Assembly (NCBI GenBank): GCA_951812925.1
Contig: OX638370.1
Span: 122,030,897 to 122,094,896, forward strand
Source: Calliopum simillimum
Lineage: Eukaryota > Arthropoda > Insecta > Diptera > Lauxaniidae
Direction: 5' to 3'
Length of the DNA stretch: 64,000 bases
Position 1 is the stretch's first letter. Every line of letters begins with the position of its first letter. The position numbers and the translations under genes are program-made. Positions 45,294 through 55,889 of the stretch are shown in pieces. The notes under the pieces were generated by a model, which was not told the DNA's origin, did not search any database, and was given only the letters and a program-made list of their open reading frames with translations.

Positions 45294-45603
45294 ACTCCTA
45301 GAAGGAGCACAGGGCATAAATTAAACGTCTCCGTTTATCACGATCCTTTGCAATGACTTTTATCTCTTGCTACGACTTTCCCGATTCTTGGATTTCCTTA
45401 TGCAGCGAAATTTTCCAGGTGGTTCTCGGATACCACGTCCTCTTCTCCCTTGTAAATTCCACTTAAGGGTCTGGCGACAGACTTCGCTGTGTGTTTTACG
45501 GAGAATATGACCAATCCATCTACACTTGCGCAGCCTGATCTCGTTTGCTACTGTCCTCTGATTACATTTTTGGTGTAGTTCGGCGTTTAAGTTAGTGATC
45601 GGT
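45294..45603 (-). pseudogene. C-terminal fragment of a non-LTR reverse transcriptase
   Basis: The minus frame reads VANEIRLRKCRWIGHILRK then LKWNLQGRRGRGIRETTW, later KDRDKRRRLIYALC. This is the widespread insect RT tail pattern (I-xRRWRWIGH-LRK, WNPQG-R-RGRP-TW, A-DR-xWR). One stop occurs before QEIKVIAKD. No RT core remains upstream. It lies in the right part of the piggyBac-type element. Confidence 0.7.
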
Positions 45604-46631
45604 TTTGCCGGAATCCTGATAGTTGTTTTCGGATAGCCGAATCAAGTTTCACGCTTACTCTTTGATAATACAGAGAACGTTTTTTAAATTTTGACGAACC
45701 ATATCGGTTCCGATTATAGGAGAATATTTCCTAACTATGCATGTTTCTTGCACCTCTTTATGCAACGTGCATGCTGCAGAGGCAGATGGATTAACCACAT
45801 TCTGGTGGGTACCACTTGGAAAATTCGTTTCCATTGTTTTCCATGCTTCATTAGTATAATCTTCTCAGCAACTCCCCACGCAGTTGAAGGCTGGATCCGG
45901 CAATCGCTGCAAATAATAGTGGCCAAATTCAGTTTTAATTTCAACCGACCAATTTGGAACAGGCGCTGACCTGGAAGCGGCCCAATCTTGGTCAGACGCT
46001 CTTCAATAATGCTTATTTTAAGGCTGGATCAAATCGCCTTGTCAGCACCAGCTACAGGCATTGTGGGTTTTTCTTTCAAGACGCAACGCTGGTCACCTGA
46101 TACCTTTCTGGACCCCTTATTCGTGTATTTGCGGCTAACTTCTATACCTAGAAGCCCTTTACTATCCGCAACCTGTGACCCATCCTGTGGTTTGTATCTA
46201 TCCTCCGCAGAATTCCCATATATTCCGCGAAACCGGAATGCGGGAATGCGGGAATGCGGAATGCCTAATACCAGTGGTCACACTGATTATCATGGCCACA
46301 AAGCAAAGTATCCAGTAGTTGATGTGCAGTATGACGGTTTCGATCGTTTGCCTGATTATTTTCTTACCAGACCTACAATTATGGTCTTCTGTGTTTAATA
46401 AAAACTGAATTTTATCTCATGTTTAAAATGTACAACTGTCTAATTTTCTTACGCTTTAACCGATATAGCAGCCCACAGGCAGCCATTAACTTTTTTAAAT
46501 TTTTTGGTACAAAAAGAAAAGATATCAACAAACGGACTTAAGATTCGTGTTTTCCAGGCCAATATTAACTTAAAACCAAAATTCTTACTTTTCTTGCTCT
46601 AGTTTATCTACATTGGCGGTTAGAGGGTTAA

Positions 46632-47245
46632 GTCTTTTAAAAGGCAATGTTGAAGATGGCCATAAGATCCTTTGAGAGAAATATTCCTTAACGCACATAT
46701 AGTATGGTACAATTTTCCAAAAAAAAAGTAGGTACTCGTAAGAAGCTGAAGAACCAATATACAAGCTATAGAATGAATATAAAAATCCGTCGATTTCGTT
46801 AGTTTAAGCTTATCAACCGAAATTGAAAAACTCAGAAAACATTCTAAGTTTGCTGAACTTCTCTTGCATCCTAGAATTTTTCTGGTGCTAGTAAAGCTTC
46901 ACACAATAGGTTTCTAATTGAGATCGGAGTGCCTACACTTAGTAGTAGTTAAATCTAATCTATTGTATATTTCTGTTCGGTCAAAGTGGCATATTCGTTC
47001 AATTTATTGATGTCACCTTAAAAATTAAGTAAAAAAAACTCATTACTTAAGTAAGGCGGCATTACAACACACAAATACATTCGTACATCCAATTACAGTG
47101 CAATTAATTGTGGAACTTAATTAAGTGGAACCGCATGTGACAATTCAATGGATATACTTGTAAGTACCAAAATCCACAGGGAGTATCAACAAACTTAAAA
47201 GGAAGTCATGCTGTCGCATGTTGCGGCAACATCGTTGGTCAATAA
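46632..47245. other. Tail of the interrupted non-LTR relic, then spacer
   Basis: The first 20-30 bases continue the RNase H relic after the piggyBac-type insertion. Beyond about 46960 nothing recognisable is seen. Confidence 0.45.
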
Positions 47246-48500
47246 CACTGTACTAGTTTTTGGGACCTTTTTTTTTGGTCTTGCGGAAGATAGGTCATTC
47301 TTACCTAATTCGGGTATGGGGAATTCAGTGGTGCTAACCGTTTTGCTGGATTGGTTCATCACCCCATGCAAAAAGTTTATATCAAAATTACGTCTAGAAA
47401 GAGGCGTTTTTCATAAAGAATCTCTTAGTAACATCTGATAAATCAATGATTTTTCATCAGAAGTACATTTTCCAGTTCATTATGAATTAATATACATTCG
47501 AATTGCTAACTTTTAAATCAATTTTTTGGATATTTTTTTACTTTAACGTTAGTTTTTTCCGAATTTTCTTAAAAATTTAAATTTTTGCTCAGTCATTTGT
47601 GGGCTTATTTATTCACTAAATCTAGAATAGAACTGTCATTTGTCATATGATTTTGTTCTCTAAAAGCTTGAAATTTTTGCAATAAAATAAATAAAATTTA
47701 AAGTTTTTACTATAGTTATCGGTCCGCAAATAGCCTTTGGATGTTATTGTGAGATATCCTGTTTTTTTTAAGGCTTATTACTCAGGATGTGGTGATCCAA
47801 TTGAAAAATAATTTAAGTACGGCTTGTTAAGGGTAGTTTTTGCTATCCGTAGTCATTAACAAAAATTAATTTTACTATTTGCTGTTTTTGTTATATAGTT
47901 TTTCATAGACCTCAAAACAGTGATAACTCAGGGTCCTGACGTGATAGAAAAAAACCAAGATCATAATCGTAATAAGAAGGTCCCGATCCATCATAAATTG
48001 CTATAAAAACTGAGGACAGAAAACCATATTTGGACTGGACCGAGGTAGGGGCTTAAAAACATGGACCACCGCAGTTCCTGGCAGCATCCACTTTTTTGTC
48101 ACTCATAGCCAGACTTATGAGAAACTCAGCTCAGTTTTTCGTACTCATATTTTGCATACTCAAGTCCGTCTAGCGCCCACTCTATAAGAAAATTCGATAA
48201 AAATGAACGTTAAAGTTAAGAAGTATCCGATGAATTGATAAAAAAATTAGCAACTCCATTGCTAGTTAATACATCCTGAACGGGAAAACATTCTTTTGAT
48301 GAAAAATCATTGATTCATCATAATATAATAAAAGATTCTTTATGAAAAACACCACTTTGTAGACGAAATTTTGATTTGAACTTTTTGTATGGGACGAAGA
48401 ACCAATCCAGCAAAACGGTTAACACCACTGAATTCCCCATGCCCGAATTAGGAAGGAATGACCTATTTCCCGTCCGACCAAATTTTCAACTAGTACAGTG
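47246..48500. mobile_element. 1.25-kb element with about 215-bp inverted termini, TAA-flanked
   Basis: Ends CACTGTACTAGT and ACTAGTACAGTG; the arms pair over about 215 bp (for example GGATTGGTTCATCACCCCAT region against AACCAATCCAGCAAAACGG). TAA lies outside both ends (47243-47245 and 48501-48503), which would fit a PIF/Harbinger 3-bp target, but the superfamily is unproven. The interior at about 47880-48185 resembles the right half of the 44170-44950 MITE. Apparent frames in the arms are mirror artefacts. Confidence 0.68.
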
Positions 48501-48503
48501 TAA

Positions 48504-49385
48504 TCAATTGATTTTTTTTTTTTTAAGTAATACAAACGGTAGCTAAAAATTAACTAATCCATTTTAAGATTTTGATAAGGCAGTGAAGGAATTAAAAATT
48601 AAATTAATGATAATGGATTAAAGTAAATTGTTCAAATAAATTATTTTAAGTTATTAGAACTTTTTTCAAAATTTGAACTTTGAAATACTTAGTCCTAAGA
48701 AATTTAACTTAATTTTGATGTGGAATAGGACACTTGTGAGACATATATGATTTAATTACTTAAATATTTACTTAGTAAAAATGAACTTAAATCTAATGAT
48801 AACATGCTTGCAACTTGTTTGCAACATTTTGCCATACATAATGTGACATCATCTTAGATTTTGCATGCGATAAACAAATGAAATGCCAAAAAATGCTACA
48901 ATTACATGCATGTTGAATGAAATTCTGCTCGTAAACATTGCTGCGACATGCCTATTTACCGTAAGCTGAATTACAACAATGTTGACATGGTGTGACACTG
49001 CAACATTGCCAGTAACATGTCATGTTGCTAAGAATGTGAAAGCAACAAGTGACAACAGAGTGTGTGGAAATTCAGTGCTACTGGAATTGCGGAATTAAGT
49101 GGTTTGAGGACAGACTAGTGACAGAATTCAACAACGTACATGGTTTTTCAAATGTCAGGTGGCACATATGTAAGTAAGTCAATTAAACACATGGGTATAG
49201 TAGTAAGGTGACAAGAATAAGTAAAAACAAAGCACAGGGTGATCAGAGAAGTTATGGAGAAAACATTTTATTTTTCCGTAGTTCTTTGCCCAGAACTAAA
49301 TATTTGAAAATTGAGCTTAAACCTATTTTGCTTGAGTCAACTTAAGCTATATTTGCTTTGTGCCACAGAAATTTATAACATGAAC
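48504..49385. other. Spacer, no gene seen
   Basis: AT-rich with several ACATGC/GCATGT words near 48800-49030. No coding or paired termini supported. Confidence 0.4.
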
Positions 49386-49790
49386 TAGGGGTCTGTACAA
49401 GACATCTCGAAATATTTGTATACTGTTTTTATTCACACATTTTATTCTAAGCTGGTGTATTTAATCCGAAAAATTCAAGATCCAAATCTTCACTGCACAG
49501 TGAGTGAAACACACTGTATGGTTTTATCAGAGTAAGAAAAACCTGATTCTAGAACTAAAATCAGAATGGGGTTGTGATCTAGATGCCAAATGTCACCGCA
49601 GCCTATAAGGCTTATTGTGCCAACCGTGATTTGATTTGTTTTTTCTTCTTTCATATCCAAGCACTGTCAAGACATTTGCACGCGACACTAAACAAAAGTA
49701 TTTGATAAATAAAAAGCTAGTGCAAGATAATAAGGTTTTTTGAAACGAAATGTCTTAAAACTCCAGCAAGAGGTCTTGTGCAGACCCCTA
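49386..49790. mobile_element. 405-bp hAT-type MITE
   Basis: Inverted ends TAGGGGTCTGTACAAGAC and GTCTTGTGCAGACCCCTA. The outer 8-mers ACATGAAC and ATATGGAC agree at six of eight bases, consistent with an aged 8-bp duplication. No coding. Confidence 0.72.
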
Positions 49791-51871
49791 ATATGGACTT
49801 AAGTCCATGTAAAAAATGATTAACTAAGCTAGGTCTTGAAAAGTCTGGAAGAAATGAAGTCACTTCCAGCGAATATATTATCCTTGGGATACTTCACCGA
49901 TGGACCTCACTTTTTGGACATCAGTTTTTTACCCGTTTTCTTATTTATCTTGGAAACTCTGTACCTTTTTCAATGTTCATTGCCAGCGGCCTTTGGGCTG
50001 GTGACCTCTGGAGTAAACATAGCTAATTTCCCAATATTTCATTTAATTAAAAAAACTCAGCTTTAAAATGAATGAAAACCGGGTAGTGTTGTAGATTCCG
50101 TCTCTAAATGGATGCATTGTCTTGAGTAGACTTACTTAAAATTTTCAAATACATTTGTGTTATTTGCCAAGACCGGAGTTAAATGTTTAAACTTCTTTTA
50201 AGCAATAAATTATCTTGTAGCTTATTCCATTTTTTCAAAGTTGTTTTCCAAAGTGACGCGCAGTAGTTTTCGTGTTCATCCTGCGTGTTATTCTCTAGTA
50301 CGTGTTTCGGAATTCAATGAACGTTGTAATATATAACTTTTTTCTATCCTACTCACTGATATGCAGAAATATTCACTCGTTCACTCGCCAGTAATAATCA
50401 CCTGAATTCACATGGGACCACTGATGCTGACCAATGCTTCTGCAATGCCGCCACCGATGGTTTGCACCAGTTCAATGCATATCCATAAGTACGAGTTAAA
50501 CATCATAGAGCGAATACAGGGAAGAAAAAAAATAATGAAATGTTCAATATTCTTAAAGATTAAACATGTTACCAGATACGATACCATGCCATGGCATGTT
50601 ACCCGCTTTCTTGTATAGCATTTTTAATATTAACATGAGCCAAATAAGCAACCAAACGACCGACCGCGCATCAGCAACATTATGATCAACATCATCGTCA
50701 TCATTATGATGATATCAACATCACCTTCACGTGTAGCTGTAACGAGTGTCACAGCATGTAATGTCTAGGATTACATGTGCACAAGTGTTGCTGTTGGTTC
50801 CTCTGAGATTTATTTACTTACTTCTCGTAGCAAGTTCGGCGCACCAAGTCGATCTTGTTATTGTTCAAAGTGGGCTTTTATGCCTGTGCACAGTTGATAC
50901 TGCTGGTACACAGGCACTGGAGCTTCCGTTGTTGGCTTTTAATTACGGGGTTCAGCTGCAGGTTCGTTGATATCGCTTATCAACAGTTAGTTGAAAAGTA
51001 TTTTTATGGCAAATTTAGATCAAATTACTGATATGGCGCCAGTTTGGTATGCAAAATAATTTGAGCGTAGGCTCTGCAAGGAAATTGTTAAGCAAATGAT
51101 TTTTCTTTTTTTTACTTAGGATTGTCTTTAAAATTTAAGCCAACATGCATAGACATGTAATAGGATTTTAAAAGCCTTAGCCTAAGAAAATTTTAAAAAA
51201 TACCAAAGAAAGATCATCAAAAAAATCATCAAATAATTGTAGAAAAGAAAAATTTAAGATCAAAAATTCCGAATAACGAAATAATTATTCCAAAACTTGA
51301 CGACTTTTACTTAAATAGCCCATTTGTTGTTTAGGTCCGAACCATTCTTAGTATTTGAGTGAAGTTTGCCTTTAGTTACTCAAACAAGGCATTCAGTAAA
51401 TTATTTTTTGTGCTTTAGTCTACAGAGGCAGAAGACGATGTGGTACTATTAAAGGATCAAAGTGTTAGCCAAATTTCATCAAATGATCTAACTTTATTTT
51501 TTTTTTGTTGCGGTGATATCCGAGACGAAAATGACTAGATAGACTCCAATGGCGACACTGACTGAAAATTTAAGACTTCCATGCCACGCTTATATATTTG
51601 TAAGATAAACTTCACAAAGCCAAAATTATACACTCCATTGATATGTTACTCTTTTATCAAATTTAAATATAAGATCCTAACAAGCTGTCAATGCACTTTC
51701 TGATTAAATGTTGATCAACTGTCAGTCATTAACTTCACACTACTCCAAGAATGACCAAAAGTATATATACATTAAGGTGGGACGACCACCGTATGAAAGA
51801 AAAAACTTTTTTATTAACCACTAGAATATATTTCTTGGCTTTTGTTAGACTTTTAAAAAAACATTTGACTC
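49791..51871. other. Spacer, no gene seen
   Basis: About 2 kb without recognisable coding. Open frames at 49836, 50412 and 50746 lack motifs. Some of this looks like unique sequence and could hold regulatory DNA, but nothing specific can be claimed. Confidence 0.4.
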
Positions 51872-51931
51872 TTAATAACTAAACAAAACCGTAAAGTATG
51901 CTACGTTTAAGTGAAATTTCAAATAAAGTTA

Positions 51932-53172
51932 CGGGTGATCCAATAAGAGCTTCCTACTTTGTTTCCTAAATAAAATACATAAAAATCAATGTATTGATGC
52001 AAATCTTTATTTGGAATGATAATTCGGTTCCTACAACTCAATGTTTAAAAATTATTTCGTTCAAATGTTGCCCACGACTAGCTATTTGATGGTTCATTCT
52101 GTGGGTCCAATTTTCGACAACTCTTTCGAGCATATCGGCCGGTTTTGCTTGAATAACACGAGTTATGTTGGTTACCAAAGCGTCAATAGTTTCGTGTTTG
52201 TCGACATAAACAAGTGATTAAATATATCCCCAAAGAAATAATCCAATGGCGTCAATCACATGATCTTGGTGGCCAATTAACAGGTTCATTTCTTGAGATG
52301 ATATTTTCATCGAACGTTTCCCTCAATAAAGCGATTGTTTCTCCAGCTGTATGGCATGTTGCGCCATTCTGTTGAAACTACAGGTCGGCTACACAAATAT
52401 CCTGAATTTTTGGCAACAAAAATTCATTGATCATTGCTCTGTAGCAAGCAGCATTGACCTTAACACGGGCTTCATCCGCAATTTTGAAGAAATACGGTCC
52501 GCTAATGCCTACTGCTCATAAACCACACCAAACAGACCATTTATCGGGATACATTGGGAGCTGTTGGATTGCTTCTGGTTGTTCATCTGCCCAAATACGG
52601 CAATTTTGCTTGTTAACGTAGCCGTTCAACCAGAAATGAGCTTCGTCGCTAAACACAATTTTTCGATAAAATAATGGATCAATTTGAAGCTGTACGAGCT
52701 GTGTTTTATAAGCCTTCAGACCAAGATCACGCCTCAAGATACGCCACAATGATCCATAAGAGATGCCCAAAGCCTGAGATTGACGACGAATGGAATGTTC
52801 ACGGTTTTCACGAACACTCTCTGCTATTGCAGCAATATTCTCTAAATTACGGGTTCTGCGCACTCTTGTTGAATGATGTATGTCCAATAGTGTAAAACTG
52901 CTTCGAAATCTGGTGATGGTGTTACGAATATTGCGCTCAGTTGGACGGTCATAACGACCAAAATGATGTTGAAGAACTCTTTAACATTCTCTAACTGATG
53001 ACTGATTATGGTAGTAAGTTTCCACAATTAACAAACGTTGTTCAGGGGTAAGTCTATTCATGATTGAGTCGTACTGAATACTAAACACACCGTCATATGG
53101 ACAAGCCATTTGACACATAACAGTTGTAAAAACAACCCAGTTGGAAAAGGGACCTCGTATTGGATCACCCTT
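51932..53172 (-). mobile_element. IS630-Tc1-mariner element, 1.24 kb, TA-flanked
   Basis: GGGTGATCCAATAAGAG at 51933 is inverted at the right as CTCGTATTGGATCACCC (to 53170). TA stands one to two bases outside each end (51930-51931 and 53173-53174). The minus strand carries a nearly full-length but damaged transposase. It interrupts a non-LTR relic whose reading resumes on the other side. Confidence 0.83.
52038..53061 (-). pseudogene. Mariner-superfamily transposase, inactivated
   Basis: Starts MNRLTPEQRLLIVETYYHN and ends EIIFKH at 52038. The N-terminal helix-turn-helix region includes RRTRNLENIAAIAESV and RRQSQALGISYGSLWRIL. The first catalytic Asp is kept in FSDEAHFWLNGYVNKQN. The second block reads FQQNGATCHTAGETIALLR with Asn where Asp is expected (QQDGA), and a stop precedes it. 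Then come NWPPRSCD and, near the end, ERVVENWTHRMNHQIASRG. Frameshifts break it near 52500, 52985 and 52250. Confidence 0.85.
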
Positions 53173-53174
53173 TA

Positions 53175-53445
53175 GAATATTTTATGCTGTTTCCTCTTCT
53201 ACGTGACAGAATCTACAGAATTCGTCCTGGATTAAACCCATGTTGGAGCGGTGTTTCCTTGCAGGGCAATGTGCCGTGAGAAATCCTGCAGCAGTCCGTA
53301 TACTTTTTCCGTTCAGCATAAATAACTGTTTTGTTTTTTGCTTGGAAACTCTTGGCATGAGTGCTTTTATTGTTTGTGGCCTAGGGTGTTGTCCCAGCCT
53401 TCTTGAACTTTTCTGTCCAGTCATTTGTTAAGGTTTAATTTATTA
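53175..53445 (-). pseudogene. C-terminal RNase H/zinc-tail relic of a non-LTR element
   Basis: The minus frame includes TIKALMPRVSKQKTKQL, SIRTAAGFLTAHCPARKH and DEFCRFCHVEEETA. This is the tail seen after RNase H in Jockey/LOA-like elements (LTGHxPLRxH-x-MG, CRxC-EEEETxEH). It is cut by the mariner element; reading resumes at 51930 downward as TLFEISLKRSILYGF, fitting the expected L-x-KR-x-LG continuation. Confidence 0.75.
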
Positions 53446-54639
53446 CATAGGTGGTAGTCACCAACGAATTGAGGGAGTTCCTTTTCTCAGGATATGGCTT
53501 CAGCTGGAAACTGAATTTGACGAGAGCCAAACTGAAGGTAATCAATTCAGGACCTACTTATAACATAAAAAACATCGTAGAACCACTGTTATAAAAGAAT
53601 TGCCTCATAATACCCAAGAATACCTTAACAATAAGATACTACAAATAAAAAACAGACAATAACGACAGTGGCAACAAATCAAATGAAACCGGCTTTCAGT
53701 GGAACAACCAACAGCTGCTGCATTTAACAACAACAAAAAAGAACACAATTAATGCAAGTGTCACATCACTCTGATACCAAAGTTACACATGTGCTCAACA
53801 ACAACATCAACAAAAGCAATCTCCTTTTACGCCAATGCTCATCGCATTGCCAAGTGCACGGTTTTAACTAAATCCTCTAGGGATTTAAATAACGACCCAG
53901 CCGATGGCATTAAGAAAAATTCAAATTCAAGCAAACAAGTTAAATTAAATTGATCATGATATCCGGTTGAAAAGATCTTCGACACATCAGTGCATCAGTA
54001 AAATGGATGCCCAATGCTAAATCGGCTTTAATTCAATGCAATGCGATTGCGTATTTCTGGTAAATGGCTTGCGAAATGGTAGCTACAAAAACAAAATCCA
54101 AAAAAACTATCCAAATGGTAATTGAACTGGTTGGTTAGTTCCTTTGATTCATTTGGCATTCAGGCATGCGTGGTCTAGTGGTCTCCTTGGTGGTCTGACA
54201 GGCAGCATTCAAATTCTTTTAATATGCATATCCATGCCACTCACCGTTGCCGTCACCGTCAAAGGAAAAAGTTAAAAAAAACCAACCTAATGCAAATTGT
54301 GGTGCCATTGATACTCAGCTGCCCCTCCGCTTTGTTGGTACTGATACCCCTCCTATAACTTATGCACTTTTGCAGTGACAGAACAATCTTTCAGCATAGA
54401 TATCGCTAGTTGGTGTCTTTGCATCTAATGCGAATGCATATGCATATACTGAACTTGAGTGCCCCCTGGTGGTGATTGGATACTACGTGCATTGCCTCCA
54501 TCTGCTTGTGGAATGTAATAATTTAGTTATTATAAGCCATTGGTAACCAAAATTCTTTTGATAGGTATGAAATAGAGATGCGCGATATTTTCCAAAGCTG
54601 AATCGCACGAAATCAGTGCACAAAATGTTGGCAAGCAAT
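53446..54639. other. Spacer, mostly unique-looking, no gene seen
   Basis: Less AT-rich than its surroundings, with CAACAA runs near 53720-53810. No frame with recognisable motifs. Possible conserved non-coding or intronic DNA of a gene outside the window. Confidence 0.35.
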
Positions 54640-55872
54640 CTTTTATGAAACTCTGCCCAAGAACTTCCGGCTACTATTGAAAAAGGGTTTTCCTAGAGCC
54701 CTAAGCCTGGATCTAAATAGAGCAGGATAGTTGCAGAAAAAGTGCTCGAGAGATTCCTTCTCGATAGCATCCATGCAAGTGCGACAAGGAAATGTTGCCG
54801 ATGGCTCAGAGTCCAGTAAGAACTGCAGCGATAATTGAAATATTTGTGCGGTTTTTTGATAGCAGGTCTGTTGTTTTGTAATTGTTTAGTGAAGGCCAAC
54901 TTGCTCCGGAAATTCTGCAAGTTTCTAAAGTTTTCCATCTTCACTAGACCTATTGAAGTGTATATACTCCCTGAATATGTCGCACTGAGAGAGGAGCCAT
55001 GTCTTGATAGCTTATCAAAATTTTCATTACTCTTAGATAAGTAGCGTCTACTTGCCTATAGGCTTTGAGAATGGCATAAACTTCTACCTGAAAGACGTTA
55101 GCTGAATTGGGTAAGCTAAAGGATTGGGATAAATTGAGGTCTTCTAAAAATACACCCGCACCCACGTCACAGTCCATTTTCGAACCATCAGTGTATATAA
55201 TAGTTGCGAAATTTAGGCTAAGCGTATTGTCTTCTTATTGGATTGTTTCGGAAAACCATACACCAAAGTGTTTCTCAAAATTTAATATAGGGCAGTTGTA
55301 ATCTGTTGGGGAGTTGAAAAGATCGACTGGCAGTGTATCAAGGATGGGACTGTGACCACAATTTTTTTTCCAACCATCAACCGGCTTCTCTGAACCTAAT
55401 CGCACTGCACGATGCAGTGGCTTTAATGAATGAGGCTGCAGGGAGCAGTTGGAAAGAGTGGAGAGCTAGGGTTAGGCATCAACACCCGTACTCACACCAG
55501 TTTTTTTTTTTATTGTACCCGTTATTCATGGCTGGCCGTAGGTGAGGATTGGACATACTGCGGTTTTACCATTCCATGGTTGAAGTCCCCATTGTTTTGC
55601 TGAAGGTTTTTTGCATGCATAAAATGCTTGACAAGCTTTTTTGCATCATTGCTCTATGTTATATTTAGCTTCAGATCTAGAAAGACTCCAAGATTTTTGA
55701 AGATTAACTTATCTCCACGACTTTCATAAATCTTGGATTTTTTCTTTAACGTCAATTTACAGTTGATTTTTTGCCCATGTTCTTTTGCAGCCTTGTAGGT
55801 TTCACTTAGAAATTGGTGGCAAACTTCTGTGAACGGTTTCGGTTGTGAGAGTTTTCCTAAGACAATGAACAT
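54640..55872 (-). pseudogene. Decayed non-LTR element: RT thumb, RNase H, zinc tail
   Basis: On the minus strand: LTLKKKSKIYE and FKNLGVFLDLKLN (RT thumb, 55654-55872). After a gap come FEKHFGVWFSE and IIYTDGSKMDCDVGAGVF, then FQVEVYAILKA (RNase H start, about 55250-55020). Lastly TFPCRTCMDAIEKESLEHFF with NYPALFRSRLRALG (terminal Cys-rich motif, about 54800-54700). Stops and frameshifts separate the parts. The CR1-like element begins directly on its upstream side. Confidence 0.78.
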
Positions 55873-55889
55873 CCAACATCTTTGCTTAA

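Larger units (their letters stand above)
42934..46627. mobile_element. piggyBac-type element, 3.7 kb, carrying nested insertions
   Basis: Perfect 11-bp inverted ends CCCTCTAACCG (42934-42944) and CGGTTAGAGGG (46617-46627), with TTAA on both sides (42930-42933 and 46628-46631). Short dyads of GCTGCCTGTAGGCAGC type occur at 42950-42965, 43307-43322 and, degenerate and inverted, about 46468-46483. No piggyBac transposase is present. Roughly half its length is later insertions. Confidence 0.83.

Noticed and set aside
45691..46398. Frames of 92 and 136 codons as a host gene
   Set aside because: They lie inside the piggyBac-type element next to a non-LTR tail, show no domain, and lack supporting splice sites.
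47208..47438. 76-codon frame with hydrophobic peptide
   Set aside because: Falls in the left inverted arm of the 47246-48500 element; no homologous domain recognised.
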